The position numbers and the translations under genes were made by a program. Positions 1-5,055 of a stretch of DNA of 5,055 nucleotides are shown here, piece after piece. The stretch is from assembly GCA_021203115.1 (NCBI GenBank), contig JAJQBV010000220.1:1-5055 (forward strand), given 5' to 3'. The stretch's first letter is position 1. Every line of letters begins with the position of its first letter. This stretch comes from Clostridiales bacterium (GTDB lineage Bacteria > Bacillota > Clostridia > Lachnospirales > Lachnospiraceae). Below the pieces are notes generated by a model. It was not told the origin of the DNA, made no database searches, and saw nothing but the letters and a program-made list of their open reading frames with translations.

Positions 1-7
1 ATTTGTT

Positions 8-1804
8 ATGGCAGAGTTGATGCGGGGTCTGAAACGATCCCATAGATGTACGGAGGTGTCCGCGGCCAACATCGGTGAGAAAGTCACCGTGATGGGCTGG
101 GTACAGCGCAGAAGGAATCTGGGAAGTCTGATTTTTATTGATCTGAGAGACCGTTCCGGTCTGCTGCAGATTGTATTCGATGAAACAAACGTCGGCGCGG
201 AAGGGTTTGCCAGGGCAGGCACGCTGCGCAGTGAGTATGTCGTTGCGGTGGAGGGAACGGTACAGAAGCGTTCCGCCGCGGTCAATGAGAGCTTAAAGAC
301 CGGCGATATCGAGGTGATCGCGGAGACGCTGCGGATTCTCTCGGAGTCGGAGACGCCGCCGTTCCAGATTGAGGAGAACTCGCAAACCCGGGATGAGGTG
401 CGCTTAAAATACCGCTATCTGGATCTGCGCCGGCCGGACATCCAGCGCAATCTGATGCTCCGCAGCAGGGTAGCCTATCTGCTCCGGGAGTTCATGGCGA
501 AGGAAGGATTCTTAGAGATTGAGACACCGGCACTGACAAAGTCCACACCGGAGGGCGCCCGGGATTATCTGGTGCCCAGCCGCGTGCATCCGGGCAGTTT
601 TTACGCGCTGCCCCAGTCGCCGCAGCTGTTCAAACAGCTGCTGATGTGTTCCGGCTACGACCGGTATTTCCAGATCGCAAAGTGCTTCCGCGATGAGGAT
701 CTGCGGGCGGACCGTCAGCCGGAGTTCACGCAGGCGGATATGGAGCTATCCTTTGTGGATGTGGACGATGTGATCGATGTCAATGAGCGTTTGCTTCAGT
801 ATGTGTTTAAGGAGGCGATCGGCGTGGATGTACAGTTGCCGATTCCCCGGATGACATGGCAGGAGGCGATGGATCGTTACGGCTCTGACAAACCGGATAC
901 CCGCTTCGGGATGGAGCTGGTGGATGTGTCCGGGGTCGTCCGAGACTGCGGATTCGGCGTGTTTACCGGCGCACTGGAAAACGGCGGCAGTGTCCGCGGA
1001 ATCTGCGTTCCGGGAATGGGCGATCTGGGCCGGAAGCAGGTGGACAAGCTGACAGAGCTGGCAAAGACCTACGGCGCGAAGGGACTGGCTTATATCCAGT
1101 GCAAGAGTGACGGCACGATCAAATCCTCTTTCTCAAAGTTCTTTACGGAAGAGGGGCTGCAGGAGCTGATCGATGCCATGGGCGGAAAGAGCGGAGACCT
1201 GCTTTTGTTTGCCGCAGATAAAAATAAAGTCGTCTGGGATGTGCTCGGCGCGCTGCGCCTTCACATGGGGAAGGAGCTCGGCCTGATGGATCCCGGCAAG
1301 TTCAATTTCCTTTGGGTGACGGAGTTCCCGCTTCTGGAGTGGTCCGACGAGGAGGAGCGTTTTAAGGCGATGCATCATCCGTTTACGATGCCGATGGAGG
1401 AGGATTGGGACAAGATCGATTCCGATCCGGGTTCCGTTCGGGCGAAAGCATATGATATTGTATTAAACGGCGCGGAGATGGGTGGCGGTTCCGTCCGTAT
1501 CCACCAGAATGATATTCAGGAAAAAATGTTTGAGGTGCTCGGCTTCACGCAGGAGCAGGCTTGGAATCAGTTCGGCTTTCTTCTGGAGGCATTCAAGTAT
1601 GGCGTGCCGCCTCACGCGGGGTTGGCCTACGGGCTGGACCGCATGGTCATGCTTATGGTACAGGCAGAGTCGATTCGCGATGTCATTGCGTTTCCGAAGA
1701 TGAAAGACGCATCCTGTCTGATGACCGATGCGCCGAATACAGTGGATGAGAAGCAACTGAGAGAGCTGGGGCTTGCGATTTTGCCTCAGGGCGAGGACGA
1801 ATAA
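8..1804 (+). CDS. aspS: Aspartyl-tRNA synthetase (bacterial type, class II)
   Basis: This cytosolic enzyme activates aspartate with ATP and loads it onto tRNA-Asp for translation. The 598-residue product is full length for bacterial AspRS. In order: an N-terminal OB-fold anticodon-binding domain (about 8-110, with GWVQRRRNLGSLIF at 30-43); the class II catalytic core, with the aspartate-binding region TPEGARDYLVPSR (180-192) and QSPQLFKQLLM (203-213); motif 2 beginning FRDEDLRADRQPEF (227-240); the bacteria-specific GAD insertion (about 300-410); and motif 3 GLAYGLDR (538-545) with the ATP-binding arginine. Leu38 in RRRNLGS is the residue I associate with discriminating AspRS, where non-discriminating enzymes often carry His; this subtype is inference. 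The ATG at 8 is chosen because the N-terminus MAELMRGLKRSHRCTEV resembles Clostridia homologues; ATG at 20 is the alternative. Only 7 upstream bases are visible, so no RBS can be judged. hisS often lies upstream in Firmicutes, but this cannot be seen here. Confidence 0.98.
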   Translation: MAELMRGLKRSHRCTEVSAANIGEKVTVMGWVQRRRNLGSLIFIDLRDRSGLLQIVFDETNVGAEGFARAGTLRSEYVVAVEGTVQKRSAAVNESLKTGDIEVIAETLRILSESETPPFQIEENSQTRDEVRLKYRYLDLRRPDIQRNLMLRSRVAYLLREFMAKEGFLEIETPALTKSTPEGARDYLVPSRVHPGSFYALPQSPQLFKQLLMCSGYDRYFQIAKCFRDEDLRADRQPEFTQADMELSFVDVDDVIDVNERLLQYVFKEAIGVDVQLPIPRMTWQEAMDRYGSDKPDTRFGMELVDVSGVVRDCGFGVFTGALENGGSVRGICVPGMGDLGRKQVDKLTELAKTYGAKGLAYIQCKSDGTIKSSFSKFFTEEGLQELIDAMGGKSGDLLLFAADKNKVVWDVLGALRLHMGKELGLMDPGKFNFLWVTEFPLLEWSDEEERFKAMHHPFTMPMEEDWDKIDSDPGSVRAKAYDIVLNGAEMGGGSVRIHQNDIQEKMFEVLGFTQEQAWNQFGFLLEAFKYGVPPHAGLAYGLDRMVMLMVQAESIRDVIAFPKMKDASCLMTDAPNTVDEKQLRELGLAILPQGEDE

Positions 1805-1833
1805 TCTGCGTTTGACAGGAAAGATGTTGTGAT

Positions 1834-2715
1834 ATGTCAAAATATACGAAGGGAATCCTCGTCACGGTGGCGGGGGCGGCCTGTTGGGGAATTTCGGGAA
1901 CCTGCACGCAGTACCTCTGCTCCGTGCAGGGGGTAAATTCCGTCTGGCTGACGCAGATTCGCCTGATTTTTGCGGGGCTGATACTGGTCTGCTTCGGATT
2001 TCTGACGGAGAGAGAGCGGTTTCGGGAATTCACGCACACGCCGAAGGATTTTTGCTACTGTATCGCCTTTGGTGTCTGCGGCCTGATGTTTACCCAGTAT
2101 GCCTATACGACCTCCATCTCAAAGACGAATTCCGACACAGCCACGGTGCTGCAGTATTTTTCCGTGGTTATTGTTCTGGTCGTTAGCTGCATCATGGCCC
2201 GGAAACGGCCGGTTTTCCGCGAGATACTGGGAATTTTTTCCAGCATTATAGGAATTTTTCTTGTGACGACCCACGGGAACTTTTCCTCGCTCTATATCTC
2301 ACGGGAGGGATTTGTCTGGGGGATGCTCTCGGCGTTGGCCGCGGCGATCTATATCATGATGCCGCAGAAGCTGATGAAAAAGTGGGGAAGCATTCTGCCC
2401 ATCGGATGGGGAATGTTTTTCGGAGGAATTGCTTTTTTCTTCCTCATGCGTGTGTGGCGGATTCCGATGTTCTTTGACCGGGAGATTGTTCTGGGATTGA
2501 TTTTTATCATTCTGGTGGGAACGGTCTGTGCGTTTGTCCTGTTTCTGATGGGGACGACGATGATCGGCGCTGCCAGAGGAAATATGATCGGCTGTGTGGA
2601 GCCGCTGGTGGCGACGCTGACTTCGGCGGCGGTGCTGCATACGGTTTTTATGCCGGTGGATATTCTGGGGTTTGTGTTTATCCTGGCGACGGTGTTTGTG
2701 TTGGCGAAGAAGTAG
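1834..2715 (+). CDS. EamA-family (DMT superfamily) permease, substrate unknown
   Basis: This is a 293-residue integral membrane protein that probably moves a small metabolite across the cytoplasmic membrane. The hydropathy pattern gives about ten helices in two tandem EamA repeats: roughly 8-28, 36-57, 71-90, 103-121, 129-146, 158-176, 187-206, 218-240, 243-268 and 274-291. Family marks are the early AxxWGxSG (15-22), TATVLQY near the fourth helix (102-108), and the CVEPLVATL motif of the ninth helix (254-262, Glu256-Pro257). The first repeat has Val111 where many relatives have a helix proline. The C-terminus ends in a short Lys-Lys tail. The ATG at 1834 follows an AGGAAAG Shine-Dalgarno (1817-1823) by 10 nt. 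The gene begins 29 bp after aspS with no terminator between them, so co-transcription is likely. EamA proteins export amino acids, drugs or nucleotide-sugar-like compounds, and sequence alone does not fix the substrate. The neighbouring niacin-type regulator hints at, but does not show, a link to NAD precursors. Confidence 0.9.
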   Translation: MSKYTKGILVTVAGAACWGISGTCTQYLCSVQGVNSVWLTQIRLIFAGLILVCFGFLTERERFREFTHTPKDFCYCIAFGVCGLMFTQYAYTTSISKTNSDTATVLQYFSVVIVLVVSCIMARKRPVFREILGIFSSIIGIFLVTTHGNFSSLYISREGFVWGMLSALAAAIYIMMPQKLMKKWGSILPIGWGMFFGGIAFFFLMRVWRIPMFFDREIVLGLIFIILVGTVCAFVLFLMGTTMIGAARGNMIGCVEPLVATLTSAAVLHTVFMPVDILGFVFILATVFVLAKK

Positions 2716-2742
2716 GACTGCGGATGGCGTGAGCCCGGTTTC

Positions 2743-2780
2743 ATACGGGGAGAGATACGGGGCAAAAAGATAACGGAGAG
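2743..2780 (+). repeat. Degenerate 12-nt tandem repeat before the regulator
   Basis: Within the 72-bp spacer between the permease and the regulator, ATACGGGG occurs at 2743-2750 and again at 2755-2762, giving a 12-nt period (ATACGGGGAGAG, then ATACGGGGCAAA). A looser third copy, ATAACGGAGAG, lies at 2770-2780 and contains the regulator's Shine-Dalgarno GGAG (2775-2778, 9 nt before the ATG at 2788). The tract could be a chance purine-rich leader, duplicated ribosome-binding sequence, or a protein-binding site. It is not a palindrome, which argues against a classical dimeric repressor operator. Confidence 0.45.
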
Positions 2781-2787
2781 ATGAGAT

Positions 2788-3333
2788 ATGAGCGGAAATG
2801 AGCGGAGACAGGAAATCAGCCGGCTGCTGGCCGGTGCAGATCATGCGGTTTCGGGAAAGGAGCTGGCGGAGCGTTTTGCGGTGAGCCGTCAGGTTATCGT
2901 TCAGGATATCGCTCTGCTCCGCGCAAACGGGGAGCAGATCGTCTCCACAAACCACGGATATCTGATGCCGGTGAAGTCACAGGTCAGCCGGGTATTTAAA
3001 GTATACCACACGGATGAACAGATGGAGGAGGAGCTCGCGCTTGTCGTAGACCATGGCGGCACGGTACAGGATGTGTTTGTCTACCATAAGACATACGGCG
3101 TGATCCGCGCAGACCTCAATATCCGTTCGCGTCTGGATATCCGCCGTTTCTCGGATGATATCCGGACAGGGAAGTCCGCTCCGCTGAAAAATATTACGTC
3201 GGGCTACCACTATCATACGGTGATTGCCCCGAGTGAGGAGAGATTGGATCTGATCCAGCGGGAGCTGGAGGAGCATCATTTTCTGGCGCAGCTGCTGGAC
3301 TATGAACCGGTAGATTTTTGGAAGGATGTGTGA
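2788..3333 (+). CDS. niaR: NiaR-family transcriptional repressor (HTH_11 + 3H domain), probably niacin-responsive
   Basis: This 181-residue cytosolic protein is predicted to repress NAD-synthesis or niacin-uptake genes when niacin is bound. A winged helix-turn-helix occupies about residues 5-60, with VSGKELAERFAVSRQVIVQD (21-40) as the helix-turn-helix core. Residues from about 70 to 170 form the 3H domain. It is named for conserved histidines, visible as His74 (YHTDEQ), His100 (VYHKTYG) and His141/His143 (YHYHTV). From family knowledge of the Thermotoga protein TM1602, a metal is held by His79, Glu87, His144 and His146. His74 and Glu82 keep the same 8-residue spacing here, and HxH is preserved, so ligand and metal binding should be intact. 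The length matches the family. The ATG at 2788 has GGAG at 2775-2778; the ATG at 2781 is out of frame. I see no clear palindromic operator in the window, so its targets, including any autoregulation, remain unknown. The substrate assignment within 3H proteins is inference. Confidence 0.9.
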   Translation: MSGNERRQEISRLLAGADHAVSGKELAERFAVSRQVIVQDIALLRANGEQIVSTNHGYLMPVKSQVSRVFKVYHTDEQMEEELALVVDHGGTVQDVFVYHKTYGVIRADLNIRSRLDIRRFSDDIRTGKSAPLKNITSGYHYHTVIAPSEERLDLIQRELEEHHFLAQLLDYEPVDFWKDV

Positions 3334-3340
3334 ACCCCGG

Positions 3341-3350
3341 AGAGGGAAGG
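3341..3350 (+). promoter_or_regulatory. Shine-Dalgarno that sets the TTG start of the decarboxylase
   Basis: The purine tract AGAGGGAAGG lies 6 nt before TTG 3357. It supports that codon over the upstream in-frame TTG 3318 and GTG 3330, which fall inside or overlap the end of the regulator gene. GTG 3330 has only a poorly spaced GGAAGG (3320-3325) ahead of it. Confidence 0.65.
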
Positions 3351-3356
3351 TGCGTT

Positions 3357-5030
3357 TTGCAGGAGAACTATTTAGATGAGGCGTTAACTGAATACGGCAG
3401 ATCCGATTATTACCCCTTCCACATGCCGGGACACAAACGGCAGCGGTTGGGGGATTTTTTGCCGGAGGAGATCGATATCACGGAGATCGAGGGATTTGAT
3501 AATCTGCATCATGCGGAGGGGATTCTCCGGGAGGGGCAAGAGCGGTTGGCGCGACTTTTCGGTGCGGACGAAAGCTTTTATCTGGTAAACGGAAGCACGG
3601 CGGGAATCCTTGCGGCGGTCTGCGGATGTATCCGGAAAGGCGACCGCATTCTGATCGGGAGAAACTGCCACAAGGCGGTGTACCACGCGGCGTATCTCAT
3701 GGAGGCGAAGGCGGAGTATCTGTATCCGGAGCCGACGGACTTCGGGATACAGGGGAGCATTGCGCCCGGGCAGGTGGAGAAAATGCTGGCAGAGCGGAAG
3801 GATGTGCGCGCGGTGGTTATCACCTCGCCCACCTATGACGGTGTCGTTTCGGATATTCGCGCGATTGCGGAGATTGTTCACGGGTATGGGATTCCGCTCA
3901 TTGTGGATGAGGCGCACGGGGCGCATTTCGGCTTTTCGGAAGGGTTTCCCCAAAAGGCGATCGCGCTGGGAGCGGACCTCTGTGTGGAGAGTCTGCACAA
4001 GACGCTGCCGTCCTATACGCAGACGGCTGTTTTACATATGATGAGGGGGGACAATCCTGCCTTTGGGGCGAACGTAGCGGTCGGGAAGGCAGATTTCCGC
4101 TTTGACGCCCGCTGGGTGCGACGGTACCTCGGTATTTTCCAGTCTTCCTCGCCCTCCTATGTGTTGATGGCGGGGATGGACCGGTGTGTCCGGATGATTG
4201 AGCAGGACAGGATCCTGTATGCAAAACCGGAGACCAGACCGGAAAGCCGGTTCGAGCAGTTTGAGGATCGGCTGCGGGAATTCTATGAAAAGTGTGCGGG
4301 ATTCCGCTTTGTGCAGGTGTTTCCCTATATGGAATCCGGCTGCAAGGCCGACTCCGAAGATCGGAGAAAAGGCCGCCTGTATGAGCAGCGGGACATGGCG
4401 CAGGGGATTTTTGCGAAGGATAATTCCAAAATTCTCATCTCCGCGCAGCGGGCAGGGCTTCACGGGCAGCAGCTCTATGGCCGGCTGCTGGAGAAATATC
4501 ATCTCCAGATGGAGATGGCTGCCGGACATTATGTGACGGCGCTGACGAGTATTATGGACACGGAGGAGGGGTTTGCCCGACTGTATGCTGCGCTGAAAGA
4601 GATTGAGGATGCTGCGATTGAGCGAGAGAAGATTTGTACGGCGGGAGTGAGTGGCGGAGATATTGCATGGATCGTGAATTGTATAGATGAGGAGAAAAGC
4701 CGGGACGCGTGCGGAGAGGGAAAGAACCGGGATAGTATGGAGAAGGAAGACTGGTTGGCGCCGTGTCGGCTTTATAGCGCTCGGGAGAAAATCATGGAGC
4801 TTGCGGAGGCCATCGATGCGAAGAAGGAAGACCTGCCGATGGATCAGTCCGCGGGTCGGATATCCGGCGAGTTCGTCTGGCTGTATCCGCCCGGAATCCC
4901 GATTCTCGTGCCCGGTGAAGTGATCACGGAGGAAGTGATCGGAATGATTGCGGATTGTCGGTCGCGGCATATGAATGTGCAGGGGATGGAGGATCCGGAC
5001 GGGGAGAGGATTTGGGTGCTTCTGTCATAG
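3357..5030 (+). CDS. Orn/Lys/Arg decarboxylase-family PLP enzyme (YaaO-like)
   Basis: This is a fold-type I PLP enzyme of the OKR decarboxylase family, predicted to decarboxylate a basic amino acid (arginine, lysine or ornithine) to a polyamine or its precursor in the cytosol. The exact substrate cannot be read from the sequence. Numbered from TTG 3357 (557 residues), the conserved marks are PFHMPGHK (21-28), NGST (78-81, phosphate-binding area), VDEAHGAHF (184-192, Asp185 contacting the PLP ring nitrogen), SLHKTLPSYTQTAVLH (212-227, Lys215 as the Schiff-base lysine), the SSSPSYVLMAG stretch (263-273), QMEMAAGHY (384-392) and the C-terminal domain YPPGIPILVPGE (510-521). The protein is longer than the roughly 480 residues usual for YaaO-type members; the excess sits in two apparent insertions at about 323-352 and 428-466. 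No in-frame ATG occurs before the conserved PFHMPGHK block, so a non-ATG start is required. TTG 3357 gives the usual short N-terminus and a good Shine-Dalgarno; a start at TTG 3318 would add 13 residues and overlap the regulator gene. It lies 23 bp after that gene and is probably co-transcribed. Confidence 0.92.
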   Translation: MQENYLDEALTEYGRSDYYPFHMPGHKRQRLGDFLPEEIDITEIEGFDNLHHAEGILREGQERLARLFGADESFYLVNGSTAGILAAVCGCIRKGDRILIGRNCHKAVYHAAYLMEAKAEYLYPEPTDFGIQGSIAPGQVEKMLAERKDVRAVVITSPTYDGVVSDIRAIAEIVHGYGIPLIVDEAHGAHFGFSEGFPQKAIALGADLCVESLHKTLPSYTQTAVLHMMRGDNPAFGANVAVGKADFRFDARWVRRYLGIFQSSSPSYVLMAGMDRCVRMIEQDRILYAKPETRPESRFEQFEDRLREFYEKCAGFRFVQVFPYMESGCKADSEDRRKGRLYEQRDMAQGIFAKDNSKILISAQRAGLHGQQLYGRLLEKYHLQMEMAAGHYVTALTSIMDTEEGFARLYAALKEIEDAAIEREKICTAGVSGGDIAWIVNCIDEEKSRDACGEGKNRDSMEKEDWLAPCRLYSAREKIMELAEAIDAKKEDLPMDQSAGRISGEFVWLYPPGIPILVPGEVITEEVIGMIADCRSRHMNVQGMEDPDGERIWVLLS

Positions 5031-5055
5031 CGGCAAAAAAGCGTTATCATATGGG

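Noticed and set aside
1812..1848. TTGACA at 1812-1817 resembling a -35 box before the permease gene
   Set aside because: No -10-like hexamer lies at 16-18 bp. The nearest AT-rich candidates (GATATG at 1831, TATACG at 1843) are spaced 13 and 25 bp away, and the 29-bp gap is better explained as an intra-operon junction with a Shine-Dalgarno.
2731..2750. Possible hairpin CCCG...CGGG after the permease stop, as a terminator
   Set aside because: The stem is only about 4 bp and no T-run follows, so it does not meet the criteria for an intrinsic terminator.
2299..2955. A 218-codon open frame on the - strand spanning the permease end and regulator start
   Set aside because: It crosses two well-supported genes in antisense, its product is dominated by His, Arg, Gln and Ser without a domain, and no plausible start context was seen.
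4207..4218. Perfect 12-bp palindrome ACAGGATCCTGT
   Set aside because: It lies inside the decarboxylase coding region, encodes part of a normal reading frame, is not repeated elsewhere that I can see, and is not near any promoter; chance is the simplest explanation.
4032..4970. A 312-codon open frame on the - strand opposite the decarboxylase
   Set aside because: It is an antisense shadow of a strongly conserved PLP enzyme in GC-rich DNA. Its translation shows no recognisable domain and is rich in Arg, His and Pro as expected of such shadows.
5031..5055. Run of A residues (CGGCAAAAAAGCG) after the decarboxylase stop
   Set aside because: It is not preceded by a hairpin, and the window ends too soon to tell whether it is a leader for another gene or a termination region.

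Overview
The window is a compact, one-directional housekeeping stretch of about 55% GC (estimated by eye), carrying four protein-coding genes, all on the + strand. It most resembles the genome of a Clostridia/Lachnospiraceae-type Firmicute. The evidence is a bacterial-type aspartyl-tRNA synthetase with the N-terminus I associate with that group, a NiaR-family (3H domain) niacin regulator, a Firmicutes-style EamA transporter, and a YaaO-like PLP decarboxylase. The taxonomic call is inference from protein resemblance, not from a search.

Layout: (1) 8-1804, aspS, complete, with only 7 bases upstream, so its promoter and RBS lie outside. (2) 1834-2715, a ten-helix EamA/DMT-superfamily permease of unknown substrate, 29 bp after aspS. 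(3) 2788-3333, a DNA-binding regulator of the NiaR family with the full set of 3H-domain histidines, after a 72-bp spacer holding a degenerate 12-nt repeat. (4) 3357-5030, an Orn/Lys/Arg-decarboxylase-fold PLP enzyme, most likely starting at a TTG codon with a strong Shine-Dalgarno just after the regulator's stop. The last 25 bases are non-coding as far as can be seen.

No convincing terminator or promoter separates the genes, so they may be read as one transcript, with internal start sites not excluded. Functionally they are not an obvious pathway: one charges tRNA-Asp, one probably senses niacin and controls NAD-precursor genes, one moves a small metabolite, and one decarboxylates a basic amino acid or a relative. 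The only suggestive link is the permease next to a niacin-responsive regulator. I see no RNA genes, CRISPR, mobile elements, phage or toxin genes, and no clear sign of an undescribed system. The most distinctive details are two apparent insertions in the decarboxylase, its non-ATG start, and the repeat tract in front of the regulator.
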